Shown here: positions 18,037 through 26,279 of the stretch, one piece after another
Layout of the letters: the number at the start of each line of letters is the position of its first letter
Numbering within the stretch: position 1 is the first letter of the stretch
Source: Haloglomus irregulare
GTDB taxonomy: Archaea; Halobacteriota; Halobacteria; Halobacteriales; Haloarculaceae
DNA: 64,000 nt
Assembly: GCF_007421925.1 (NCBI RefSeq)
Contig: NZ_QMDX01000012.1
Coordinates: 42,910 to 106,909 of the forward strand
Direction: 5' to 3'
Notes under the pieces: model-generated
Databases searched by the model: none
Told to the model about the DNA's origin: nothing
The model's input: only the letters and a program-made list of their open reading frames with translations
Made by a program: the position numbers and the translations under genes

Positions 18037-18783
18037 ATGACCGACACGGACGCCGACGCGACCCCGCACGCGACAGCGCCGTGGGTCGCCCTCTTCTCCG
18101 GCGGCAAGGACTCCTCGTGGGCGCTCTACCGGGCGCTAGAGCGCGGGCTGCCCGTCGAGCGGCTCGTGACCGTCCACGCGGAGGGGGACTCGTACATGTA
18201 CCACACGCCAGCGACGGACCTGACCGCGCTGGCCGCCGAGAGCATCGGTATCGACCTCGTCGACGTGTACCCGGACGACCTCGCGGCCGACGAGGCGACC
18301 GACTCCGGCACGCAGGGCGACCGCGAGCTGGAGCCGCTGGAGGCCGCCCTCGGCGACCTCGGCGACGACCTGGGCGGTCTCGGGGGCGTCACCGCCGGCG
18401 CCGTCGAGAGCGAGTATCAGACCTCGCGCATCCGCGGCATGGCCGACCGTCTCGGCTGCGAGCTGTTCGCGCCGCTCTGGCAGGAGGACCCCCGCGACCT
18501 CGCGGACGCGATGCTGGCGGCCGGCTTCGAGATCCGCATCGTCCAGGTCGCCGCCGCGGGGCTGGACGAGTCCTGGCTCGGCCGCCGCCTTGACCACGAC
18601 GCACTCGCCGACCTCGAACGGCTCAACGAGGCGTACGGCGTCCACCTCCTCGGCGAGGGCGGCGAGTTCGAGACGTTCGTCGTCGACGGGCCGCACATGG
18701 ACCGGCGGCTCTCGCTCTCGCTCGAACCGGTCTGGAAGGGGAACCGCGGCCACGTCCGGGTGGTGGACGCGAGCCTGGCGTAG
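18037..18783 (+). CDS. Diphthine--ammonia ligase-like PP-loop ATPase (Dph6)
   Basis: A 248-residue adenine nucleotide alpha hydrolase. The PP-loop ATP-binding motif is FSGGKDSSWALYRA (about residues 20-33). The C-terminal half has the EGGEFETFVVDGPHM motif conserved in the MJ0570/Dph6 family. Dph6 amidates diphthine on elongation factor 2, the last step of diphthamide synthesis. Haloarchaea have several paralogues, so the diphthamide role is likely but not certain. It is convergent with the nucleotidyltransferase gene. Confidence 0.85.
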   Translation: MTDTDADATPHATAPWVALFSGGKDSSWALYRALERGLPVERLVTVHAEGDSYMYHTPATDLTALAAESIGIDLVDVYPDDLAADEATDSGTQGDRELEPLEAALGDLGDDLGGLGGVTAGAVESEYQTSRIRGMADRLGCELFAPLWQEDPRDLADAMLAAGFEIRIVQVAAAGLDESWLGRRLDHDALADLERLNEAYGVHLLGEGGEFETFVVDGPHMDRRLSLSLEPVWKGNRGHVRVVDASLA

Positions 18784-18788
18784 TCGGG

Positions 18789-19757
18789 TCAGTCCTCGCC
18801 GTTCGAGATGCGGGTGTGGGCGCCGACCAGCGCGCCCGCGAGGTCGATGTTCTCGAGATGTGTCTCCTCGTCGATGATGGAGTCGTGGAGTTCACAGTCC
18901 GTGACGCGGGCCCCCGGGAAGACCAGGGAGCGCTCGACGGTCGAGTCGGTGACGTGTGCCCCGGACATGATGTGGACGTTCTCGCCGACATCGGAGTCGA
19001 CCACGGTCGCGTCGTCGGCGACGTAACTCCCCCCGTCGAGGTACCAGGCCACCGTCTCCAGGTATGACTCGGGGGTGCCGATGTCGAACCAGGCGCCGTC
19101 GAAGACGAAGGCGTGGACAGCCGTGCGGGCCTGGAGCCACTGGAGGTACCAGCCCGGCTCGTCCGGGTTGTTCCCGCCCTCGAGGTACTCGCCGAACCGG
19201 AGCTGGTCGCGGGGGAACGCGTAGCAGGCGATGGAGACGAGCGTGCTCTTCGGGTCGTCGGGCTTCTCCTGGAAGTCGACGACCCGGTCGCCGTCGAGCT
19301 CGACCAGGCCGTACGATCCGGCCTTCCGTCGGGAGCCGACGTCGTACGCCGCCAGCGCCGGGCTCGCCTTCCGCTGGGAGAAGTCGACGAACTCGCTCAG
19401 GTCGAAATCGACGAGGTTGTCGCCGGCCACGACCAGCAGGTCGTCGTCGATGCCCTCGCGGTCGACCAGCTGGGCGAGCGCGCCGACGACGCCGAACTTC
19501 TCGTCCTCCGCGGTCGTCTCCTCGACCGAGACGACAGGTTTCTCGAACGCGCTCTCGGCGAGGTGGTCGCGGAACTCGTCGGCGAACCGCTCGTTGGTCG
19601 AGACGTAGACATCCTCGATGCGGTCGTCCGTCTCCAGCTCGCGGAAGATGCGGTCGACGACGGTCGTCTCGCCGACCGGAAGGAACATCTTCGGCCGGTG
19701 GCGCGTGATGGGCCACAGGCGCGTGGCGTACCCCCCGGCAAGGACGACAGCGTGCAT
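18789..19757 (-). CDS. NDP-sugar nucleotidyltransferase (RfbA/GlmU-like)
   Basis: A 322-residue nucleotidyltransferase. The N-terminal signature AVVLAGGYATRLWP and the downstream lysine (RPKMFLPVG) bind NTP and sugar phosphate. The catalytic metal aspartates lie in VVAGDNLVDFD and near WFDIGTPESY. From about 240 on it has left-handed beta-helix hexapeptide repeats (VVDSDVGENVHIMSG and following), as in GlmU or GlgC-type enzymes. It probably makes an activated sugar for glycoprotein or exopolysaccharide synthesis. The sugar is unknown. Confidence 0.88.
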   Translation of the reverse strand: MHAVVLAGGYATRLWPITRHRPKMFLPVGETTVVDRIFRELETDDRIEDVYVSTNERFADEFRDHLAESAFEKPVVSVEETTAEDEKFGVVGALAQLVDREGIDDDLLVVAGDNLVDFDLSEFVDFSQRKASPALAAYDVGSRRKAGSYGLVELDGDRVVDFQEKPDDPKSTLVSIACYAFPRDQLRFGEYLEGGNNPDEPGWYLQWLQARTAVHAFVFDGAWFDIGTPESYLETVAWYLDGGSYVADDATVVDSDVGENVHIMSGAHVTDSTVERSLVFPGARVTDCELHDSIIDEETHLENIDLAGALVGAHTRISNGED

Positions 19758-19844
19758 ACCGCAGGTCGTCGGAACGGCCGGGCAAGTCAGTTTCCATTCG
19801 CTGCATGGGGAAGCGATTTGCCGTGGGGCGCCCAAACGTGACGT

Positions 19845-20138
19845 ATGCAGGGCGTCGACGAGGGGACCACGCGGCAGCGAATCGCCGACCGCCTCCGCGA
19901 ACGGGCGCTGCAGGCCGGCACCATCGCCAACGAGTTCGATGTCACGACGAGCGACGCGCTCGCTCACGTCGAGCATATCGCCCGGTCGCTGGAGACCGCC
20001 GACGAGCGGCTGCTCGTCGCCCCCCCGGAGTGCCGTGACTGCGGGTTCTCGGCCTTCGACGACCCGGTGAACCGGCCCTCGCGCTGCCCGGAGTGCAAGT
20101 CCGAGTCGGTCGAGGAGCCGGCGTTCCGTATCGACTAG
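19845..20138 (+). CDS. HTH regulator with zinc ribbon
   Basis: A 97-residue protein. Residues 5-58 form a winged-helix-like domain (TRQRIADRLRERALQAGTIAN then a recognition helix). Residues 60-88 hold a zinc ribbon with CRDCGF and CPECKS, so one zinc is bound by four cysteines. This is a common haloarchaeal transcription regulator architecture. Its last 4 bases overlap the convergent Spo0M-like gene, so its transcript must end within that gene. Confidence 0.85.
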   Translation: MQGVDEGTTRQRIADRLRERALQAGTIANEFDVTTSDALAHVEHIARSLETADERLLVAPPECRDCGFSAFDDPVNRPSRCPECKSESVEEPAFRID

Positions 20139-20914
20139 CGGCCGGGCGAGGGTTCGGTTGTCGACCCCGTCCCGAGCGCCCGCTCGAACTCCTTGCGCAG
20201 TGTCGACACCCGCTGGTCGGTCACCTCGACGGTCGCGAACCGCTCGAAGCCACCCGTCCGGCCGTGGACGGCGTCCGGGTCGACATCGGCCGACGCGTAG
20301 CACGTCAGGCCCCCCGGTGCCGGCGCCGCGACGAGCGTCAGCCGCCGGATGCGGCCGACGTAGGGGCCGCCCCGGGGGTGGCAGTCGAACCGCTGGACGA
20401 TGGGAAGCTCGCGGTCGGCGGCCGGGGCGGTGGCTTCGCGGGCGGCGGTCGTCGCGTCCACGGGTTGGGCGCGGTTCACGGCGATGCCGAGGTCGACCAG
20501 CGCCGCCAGCGCGCGGTCCAGCCGCGGGCCCACGTCCACCTCGACCGCGGTCCGGCCGGTCGGCGCGCGCGCCCAGTCCATCGCCAGCGTCGCGGCCAAC
20601 ACGACCTCCGTCCCCTCGCGGGTGGCCGGCGCCCAGACCGGGACCGCCAGCTCGCCGTCGAACGCCCGCCGTGCCCCGGCCTCGACGGTCAGGTCCGTGG
20701 CGAGCGTCGCCGTCGCCAGCGTCACCTCTCGCATCCCGTCGTCCGTCCCGGCCACCGTCGCCAGCCGGACGGTCAGCGCGTCGGCACACTGACCGTCCGA
20801 CCCTCCTTCGACTGTCACCCGGACCGGGACGGTCTCCCCGGCGGTCACCCGCGGCGCGCGCAGCACCGGCTCCACGCTGGCGGCACCGATGCCGAGCCGC
20901 GAGAGCAGCCCCAT
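20135..20914 (-). CDS. Spo0M-like (sporulation control) arrestin-fold protein
   Basis: A 259-residue protein related to Bacillus Spo0M. The N-terminal half (about 1-130) is the arrestin-like beta-sandwich, beginning LLSRLGIGAASVEPVL and with VPVRVTVEGG and VPVWAPATREG. The C-terminal half has the second sandwich, including FDCHPRGGPYVGRIRRL. In haloarchaea these proteins have no known sporulation role. The start is the ATG at 20914. It is convergent with the zinc-ribbon regulator, overlapping by 4 bases. Confidence 0.83.
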   Translation of the reverse strand: MGLLSRLGIGAASVEPVLRAPRVTAGETVPVRVTVEGGSDGQCADALTVRLATVAGTDDGMREVTLATATLATDLTVEAGARRAFDGELAVPVWAPATREGTEVVLAATLAMDWARAPTGRTAVEVDVGPRLDRALAALVDLGIAVNRAQPVDATTAAREATAPAADRELPIVQRFDCHPRGGPYVGRIRRLTLVAAPAPGGLTCYASADVDPDAVHGRTGGFERFATVEVTDQRVSTLRKEFERALGTGSTTEPSPGR

Positions 20915-20975
20915 GCGTGAGTCTTGATATCGCGGCACAAAGAGCGTTGGGCCGGGGCTGGGGCCCCCGAGCCGG

Positions 20976-21422
20976 TCAGCTGCCGGTGAAGTCGATGCGG
21001 CCGCCCGGCGACCCCGTCGAGAGGTCCCGGTCCCCGTCCGGCCCGAGCCCGTCGAACTCGTAGCGGTCATCGGTGAGGTAGACCCCCTCGTCGTGGACCG
21101 TCACCTCGACCTCGTCGAGGACGGCGCCCTCGCAGGGGCCGTACGTGCAGACGCCGTCGTCGGGCCGGAAGGTCGCGGCGTGCTTGTTGCACCACAGCTC
21201 GCCGTCGCGGACCCGCGCGCCGTCGCCCTTGTCGAGGCGGACGTCGGTCCAGTGCTGGCAGTAGTTCTTCCAGCAGGCGATTCCCGCCTCGTCATCGCCA
21301 CCGCCGAGCCTGACCAGAAGCGCCTCCTCGACGTCGAAGCCGTCCCGGTAGGTGAACAGGAACGTCCCGGCCTCGGGGACGTCCTCGGCGTCGCAGATAC
21401 GCTGGTCGTCGCTGACCTCCAT
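20976..21422 (-). CDS. Rieske [2Fe-2S] ferredoxin-like protein
   Basis: A 148-residue protein with a Rieske centre: first ligand pair CQH (about 55-57), second pair CNKH (about 76-79), spaced as C-x-H-x(18)-C-x2-H. The preceding WKNY and following ATFRPDDG are typical of the fold. There is no transmembrane or Tat segment, so it is a soluble electron carrier, perhaps a dioxygenase-type ferredoxin. No oxygenase partner lies in this window. It follows the Spo0M-like gene in order on the same strand, 61 bases away. Confidence 0.87.
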   Translation of the reverse strand: MEVSDDQRICDAEDVPEAGTFLFTYRDGFDVEEALLVRLGGGDDEAGIACWKNYCQHWTDVRLDKGDGARVRDGELWCNKHAATFRPDDGVCTYGPCEGAVLDEVEVTVHDEGVYLTDDRYEFDGLGPDGDRDLSTGSPGGRIDFTGS

Positions 21423-21521
21423 CCTTGCCTCCGGTTGGCCCCCCGCGGGTTCAATGCTTGCGGTGCGGAGCGGGCAGCGCGGATGGCGGGCCCGGCGAGG
21501 ACGTTCGACGTCGCGGCCCGG

Positions 21522-22460
21522 CTACCGATAGCACTGCTTCTCGACGCGTTCGTCGTAGAGCCGCCGGAGGAGCGAGGTGATCGGCCCGCTCCCCACGTCG
21601 ATGCCGTCGACGGTTGCGACCGGACGCAGTTCCCAGGTCCGGTTCGTGAGGAACGCCTCGTCGGCCTCGCGGACGTCGTCCAGGTCGTACCGGTCACGCT
21701 CGACCGGGAACGACTCGGCCGCGGCCAGCTCCAGCACCACCTCGCGGGTGATGCCCGGCAGCAGGTCCCCCACCTCGGGAGTTTTCAGGGCGCCGTCGTC
21801 GACGAAGAAGAGGTTGCTCGTGGCGCCCTCGGCGACGTTACCGTCGAGGTCGCGCATGAGCGCCTCGTCGGGGTCGTACGCCTCGTTCGCGGCCTGCCGG
21901 AGCTCCAGCCGCGCGAGCACCCCGTTCAGGTAGTTGTGGGTCTTGGCGTCGGCCGGCAGCGCGGCGTCGGGCATCCGGCGCGTCCCCACCGTCTGCACGA
22001 CCGCCGGGTCGTCCCAGACCGGCTCCCCGCCCGCGTCGGGGAGTCCCCCGCGGGGGAGCGGCTTCGTCACGACCACGACGGTCGGGTCGAGGTCGGCCGC
22101 CGGCGCGGGCGTGAGCTTCCCCGACTGCGGGCCGCGCGAGACCGTGACCCGGACGTAGGCGTCCGCGAGGTCGTTCTCGTCGAGGGTGTCGGCGACCCGG
22201 AGCGCGAGGTCGTCGGGGACGGCGGCGGCCATCCCGAGCGTCTCGCAGGTCCGCCGCAGGCGCGCGAGGTGGCGCTCCCAGTCGAGGACCTGGCCGCCGT
22301 AGGCCCGCATCGTCTCGAACGCGGCGTCGCCGTAGCGGAAGCCGCGGTCCTCCACGGAGACCCGGGCGGAGCCGCGCGGCACGAGCCGGCCGTTGACGTG
22401 GTAGACGCGGTCGCCGGCGCCGGCGTCGCTCTGGCCGTCGGTCGGCGGCTGGTTCGACAT
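21522..22460 (-). CDS. Class IV aminotransferase (branched-chain / aminodeoxychorismate lyase-like)
   Basis: A 312-residue fold-type IV PLP enzyme. Visible marks are the N-terminal GFRYGDAAFETMRAY, the PLP-binding lysine in ADAKTHNYLN (about 175), the conserved glutamate and EGATSNLFFV stretch (about 208-217), and the phosphate-binding LPGITREVVL. This resembles both branched-chain aminotransferase and 4-amino-4-deoxychorismate lyase (PabC). In haloarchaea the PabC-like type is normally next to pabAB, which is not the case here, so the substrate is open. Confidence 0.85.
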   Translation of the reverse strand: MSNQPPTDGQSDAGAGDRVYHVNGRLVPRGSARVSVEDRGFRYGDAAFETMRAYGGQVLDWERHLARLRRTCETLGMAAAVPDDLALRVADTLDENDLADAYVRVTVSRGPQSGKLTPAPAADLDPTVVVVTKPLPRGGLPDAGGEPVWDDPAVVQTVGTRRMPDAALPADAKTHNYLNGVLARLELRQAANEAYDPDEALMRDLDGNVAEGATSNLFFVDDGALKTPEVGDLLPGITREVVLELAAAESFPVERDRYDLDDVREADEAFLTNRTWELRPVATVDGIDVGSGPITSLLRRLYDERVEKQCYR

Positions 22461-22584
22461 CGGACGCCAGTAGTTCCGGCGCCGGTTTGCCTCTTTCCGT
22501 CCGCCCCGGTGGCGTCGGCACGAACGGGCGGCTCCCGTGCCGACCACGCCAACACTCATGCCGTCCGCCCTCCTGGGACCTGGC

Positions 22585-23175
22585 ATGGAAATCGAGCTTC
22601 GGTTCTTCGCCACGTTCCGGGCCGCCGTGGGGTCGAAGACCATCAGTCGGAGCTTCGACGACGGTGCGGACGTCGGGACCGTGCTCCGGGCCCTCGAGAC
22701 GGAGTTCGACGGCCTCGAGGGCGAGATACTGGACGACGCCGGCGAGCTCCGGCCACAGCTCTCCGTGCTGAAGAACGGCCGCGAGGTCGTCCACATGGAC
22801 GGGCTGACGACGACCCTGGCCGACGGTGACGCCGTCTCCGTCTTCCCGCCGGTGGCGGGCGGGAACGGCGACGCGGGCACGAGCGGTAGGGGTGAGGCAG
22901 GCGCCGGGGCCGACGGGACTGTCCGCCGTGAGAAGGCGTTCCGCGGCATCTCCGAACGCCTCGCCCGGGAGTATCTCGTCAACCTCGGCGGCGAGAAGGT
23001 CGGCGACCACGTCGTCGAGGGGCCGGACTGGCGGACCGAGACGAGCGCGGAGAAGGTCGACGTCGCGGGGTCGATGCAGTTGACCGAGGTGACGCTCGTC
23101 TTCGAGGGGCCGCCGGAGACGCTGGAACCGCTGATGGAGAAGTTCGGCCGGAAGGCGATGCGCGCCGGGGGCTGA
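22585..23175 (+). CDS. MoaD/ubiquitin-like protein fused to a second domain, ends in Gly-Gly
   Basis: A 196-residue fusion. Residues 1-92 are a MoaD/ThiS beta-grasp domain, from MEIELRFFATFRAAVG to FPPVAGG, where a free-standing SAMP or MoaD would end in Gly-Gly. A Gly-rich linker (about 93-113) follows. Residues 115-196 are an unnamed domain (FRGISERLAREYLVNLGGEKVG ...) whose last residues are Arg-Ala-Gly-Gly. Thus there are two di-glycines, one internal and one terminal. A free C-terminal Gly-Gly could be adenylated by the UbaA (E1-like) enzyme for sulfur transfer or sampylation (known for SAMPs). The ATG at 22585 is chosen because the beta-grasp strand begins there. The stop overlaps the next start by 1 base. 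Confidence 0.85.
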   Translation: MEIELRFFATFRAAVGSKTISRSFDDGADVGTVLRALETEFDGLEGEILDDAGELRPQLSVLKNGREVVHMDGLTTTLADGDAVSVFPPVAGGNGDAGTSGRGEAGAGADGTVRREKAFRGISERLAREYLVNLGGEKVGDHVVEGPDWRTETSAEKVDVAGSMQLTEVTLVFEGPPETLEPLMEKFGRKAMRAGG

Positions 23176-23534
23176 TGGGCGGGGACCACATCGACGGCCA
23201 GGTCCTGCTGCTGGCGGCGGCGAAGGCCAGCGTGGGCCCCCAGCGGCTGCCGGACCTCGTCGAGGTCGTCCAGTCGTCCCTGGGCGACCGCCTCCCGGAG
23301 TACCGCCGCGAGTACGAGGTCGCGTTCGAGGACCCGGACCGGCTGGGCTTCTTCGTCGAGGCCGACCACTGGGCCGAGCTCGGGCGCCAGCTCGGGCTCG
23401 GGGAGCGCGAGCGCGACGCCGTCGAGCGGGTCCACACGGAGCAGCTCCGGCGCGTGGGCCGGAACACCGACCGCGAGGACGAGTTCGAGACGGCGCTCGA
23501 CATCCGCGAGGCCGTCGTCATCGGCCGGGACTGA
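23175..23534 (+). CDS. Conserved haloarchaeal hypothetical protein
   Basis: A 119-residue protein translationally coupled to the MoaD-fusion gene (TGATG overlap). I recognise the style as a haloarchaeal conserved family (a DUF8048-like assignment is possible but unsure). Features seen: alpha-helical, with KASVGPQRLPDLVEVVQSSLG, RREYEVAFEDPDRLGFFVEADHW and the tail FETALDIREAVVIG. It has no cysteines or metal motifs. The tight coupling suggests a function with the MoaD-like protein, for example as adaptor or regulator; this is inference. Confidence 0.75.
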   Translation: MGGDHIDGQVLLLAAAKASVGPQRLPDLVEVVQSSLGDRLPEYRREYEVAFEDPDRLGFFVEADHWAELGRQLGLGERERDAVERVHTEQLRRVGRNTDREDEFETALDIREAVVIGRD

Positions 23535-23650
23535 GTCGGGGGGAGCCGGCGGCTGAGGAACACGCGTTTCAGCCCGCCTGCGTGGAAACGCCACGCCGGC
23601 CGGCAGCCGACCCGCGGGGTTTTTGCACCTATGGAGCGCACGTGATTGGT

Positions 23651-24631
23651 ATGCATCTCTCGGTCGTCATCCCGACACTGAACGGTCGGGAACGACTGGC
23701 GACCTGTCTGGACGCTCTCACCGAACGGGCGCCGGACGTCGAGGTCGTCGTCGCTAACGGGCCCTCCGCCGACGGCACCAGCGGGATGGTCCGCGACCGG
23801 GACGACGTCGATGTCCTCGTCGAACTCGACGCGCGGAACGTGAACGTGGCGCGCAACGCCGGCGCCGCGCGCGCCAGTGGCGATATCATCGCCTTCCTCG
23901 GCGACGAGCTGGTCGTGGAGGAGAGCTGGCTCGACACCCTGCGTGGGGCCGACCCCGACGACCTCGGCGCGGCGGGGACGGACCCGAAGGCCACCGAGGG
24001 GGGGACGGACGACGACCGGCCGCTGGGGGCCATCACCGGGCCGACGAACCGGGAGCTCCGGGCCGGCCTGGCCACCGAGGAGGTCGAGACCCGCCGCGTC
24101 GGCGGCCGGTCGATAACCTACGTGAACCCGCTGAACGTGGCGTTCACCCAGCGAGCGCTCAACGAACTCGACGGGTTCGACGAGTACCTGGAGGTCGGGG
24201 GCGCCCGGGACGCAGCCCACCGCCTCGCGGGAACCGGCTTCGGCGTCGACTGGCGGCCCGCGATGTCCGTCCGGTACGACCCGGACCGAGCCGCGACGCC
24301 CCGGCCCGACGGCGGCCGGGAGACCGACTGGGCCTGGCGCTACCGGTCGCTGGCCTACCGGCTGGTGAAGAACTACGGTCCCCGGCCGACGGTCGGCTAC
24401 CGGGTCGCTCGGCACGCCGTCAGTGACGCCTGGACCACCTTCCGCGAGGTCGTCAGCGGGGAGGGCCGCCCGTCGGCCTGGCTCGGGAACGGCCGGGACG
24501 TCTCCCTGGGCACCGGTCGTGGGCTCGTCGACGGGCTGCGGACGCGATACCGGGACCGGAGTTCGCGCCGGAACCCCAACGGCCTCTCGGCGCGAACGGA
24601 CCGTGCGGTCACGGTGTTCGACCGCCGCTGA
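23651..24631 (+). CDS. Family 2 glycosyltransferase
   Basis: A 326-residue GT-A glycosyltransferase. The start MHLSVVIPTLNGRERL is the typical nucleotide-sugar binding strand. The Asp-x-Asp-like metal site is atypical: the stretch AFLGDELVVEESWL (about 82-95) has GDE in its place. The acceptor-site segment is near NPLNVAFTQRALNELDGFDEYLEVGG (about 160-185), residues normally before the catalytic base. No membrane segments. It probably works in protein or surface glycosylation. The ATG at 23651 is preferred to earlier in-frame starts. Confidence 0.85.
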   Translation: MHLSVVIPTLNGRERLATCLDALTERAPDVEVVVANGPSADGTSGMVRDRDDVDVLVELDARNVNVARNAGAARASGDIIAFLGDELVVEESWLDTLRGADPDDLGAAGTDPKATEGGTDDDRPLGAITGPTNRELRAGLATEEVETRRVGGRSITYVNPLNVAFTQRALNELDGFDEYLEVGGARDAAHRLAGTGFGVDWRPAMSVRYDPDRAATPRPDGGRETDWAWRYRSLAYRLVKNYGPRPTVGYRVARHAVSDAWTTFREVVSGEGRPSAWLGNGRDVSLGTGRGLVDGLRTRYRDRSSRRNPNGLSARTDRAVTVFDRR

Positions 24632-24664
24632 CCGGGCGGATCCCGGCCGTCACCGGGGAGCGCT

Positions 24665-24670
24665 GTTATA
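24665..24670 (+). promoter_or_regulatory. Possible TATA element before htrI
   Basis: GTTATA in a local AT-rich patch lies about 70 bases before the htrI ATG. It is the best TATA-like element in the 106-base gap, and would give a leader of about 45 bases. Weak on its own. Confidence 0.35.
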
Positions 24671-24737
24671 CCCCCAGCCGATTACAGTCCCTGATACGCT
24701 GCCCGGTCCCTTGTGCACGTTGTGCCAACCCGTTCCC

Positions 24738-26279
24738 ATGTTGTCCGCGTTCAGGGACCGATACGCGGTGAAACTGCTCTTCGGGTACGTGATGACCGGC
24801 GCGTTCATCACGGTCGTCGGAGTGACTACGGATAGCGCGCTGGCGACCGTCCTCGCCGGAGTGACGGGGCTGCTGGCGCTCGGCTCGGTGGTCGGAACCG
24901 GGACGCTGGCCGCCGCGAAGGGACTGGAGCGGCAGACCAGGCGGGTCGCGAACGGCGAACTCGACCGGCGGGTCACCTCCCCCCGCGACGACGAGATCGG
25001 TCAGGCGTACGAGGCGGTCGAGGCGATGCGCCGGTCGATGTCGGAGAAGATCGCGGAGCTGGAGCGGGCTCAGGAGCGCGCCGAGGGGGCGACCCGGACG
25101 GCGACCGAGCAGGCGGACGCCTATCGGGCCATCGCCGAACGGTACGCGGAGACGATGCAGGCGGCGGCGGACGGCGACCTCACGAGCCGAGTGGACGTGG
25201 CGACGGAGTACGAGGCGATGGCGACGATCGGCCGGGAGTTCAACGCCACCATGGCCGACCTGGCGGCGGCACTCGAGGAGGTGGACAGCTTCGCCTCGAC
25301 GGTTCGGACGGAGATCGACGAGGTCCGAACGGACGGGGCATCGATCGCCGAGACCGTCGAGGCGGCCACCGGCCTCACCGACGAGATCACCGACCGGACG
25401 CAGTCACAGCGGACCCGCCTGGAGACCGTCGAGAGCGATATCAACGAGCTGTCGGCCACCGCCGAGGAGGTCGCCGCGACGGTCGACGGGCTGGCCGACC
25501 GGAGCGCGGGGGCGACCGCCGCCAGCGACGGGGCGCGCGAGGCCGCCACCGAGGCGATCGACGAGATGGAAGGGATACAGGAGGAGATACAGGACGCGGT
25601 CACCCAGGTGGAGTCGCTGTCGGAGAGCGCCGACGAGATCACTGAGATCGTCGACATCATCGGCGACATCGCGGACCAGACGAACATCCTGGCGCTGAAC
25701 GCCTCCATCGAGGCGGCTCGTGCGGGGGAGGGGTCGGCCGACGCCACCGCCGGCGACGGGTTCGCGGTCGTGGCCGACGAGGTGAAACAGCTCGCAGAGG
25801 AGACCAGAGAGCGCGCCGAGGAGGTCGCCGCGATGGTGGCGGAGGTGCAGTCGGAGACGGCGGAGGCGGCGGACTCCATCCGCAGCACGCGAGAGCGAGC
25901 CGTCGCCGGCACGGAGACGGTGGAGTCGGGGTTGAGCGAGATCGAGCGGATCGCCGACGCCGTCGACGGGATCGACGACGGAATCGCGGAGATCCAGAAC
26001 GCGACCGCCACGCAGGCCGAAACCGTCCAGGCGACGGCGACGGCGGTCGAGGAGACGGTGACGCTCAGCCGGGAGGCCGAGGCCTCCGCGGAGGACGTCG
26101 CCGACAACGTCAGCCGGCAGCAGGCACACGTAGACGGCATCGGCGACGCGGTCGACGGCTTCGAGGCCAGCGCCCGGGAGTTGACCGCGCGGCTGGAGCG
26201 GTTCGACACCGGGGCGGAGGAGCCGGTCGCCGAACCGGGCGGCTCTGCCGCCATCGCCGACGGGGGTGAGGACCCATGA
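24738..26279 (+). CDS. htrI: Sensory rhodopsin I transducer (methyl-accepting, HtrI-type)
   Basis: A 513-residue membrane transducer. Two closely spaced hydrophobic segments (about 9-30 and 35-60) with almost no extracellular loop fit HtrI rather than transducers with a ligand domain. HAMP 1 covers about 60-110 (QTRRVANGELDRRV ... DDEIGQAYEAVEAM), a second HAMP about 135-185, and a long helical coiled coil follows. The signalling hairpin DIADQTNILALNASIEAA is at about 312-330. Its stop overlaps the ATG of the rhodopsin gene by 4 bases (ATGA), the order known for htrI-sopI. It should relay photoreceptor signals to CheA/CheW; no che genes are in this window. This gene is intact, but its receptor partner is broken. 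Confidence 0.93.
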   Translation: MLSAFRDRYAVKLLFGYVMTGAFITVVGVTTDSALATVLAGVTGLLALGSVVGTGTLAAAKGLERQTRRVANGELDRRVTSPRDDEIGQAYEAVEAMRRSMSEKIAELERAQERAEGATRTATEQADAYRAIAERYAETMQAAADGDLTSRVDVATEYEAMATIGREFNATMADLAAALEEVDSFASTVRTEIDEVRTDGASIAETVEAATGLTDEITDRTQSQRTRLETVESDINELSATAEEVAATVDGLADRSAGATAASDGAREAATEAIDEMEGIQEEIQDAVTQVESLSESADEITEIVDIIGDIADQTNILALNASIEAARAGEGSADATAGDGFAVVADEVKQLAEETRERAEEVAAMVAEVQSETAEAADSIRSTRERAVAGTETVESGLSEIERIADAVDGIDDGIAEIQNATATQAETVQATATAVEETVTLSREAEASAEDVADNVSRQQAHVDGIGDAVDGFEASARELTARLERFDTGAEEPVAEPGGSAAIADGGEDP

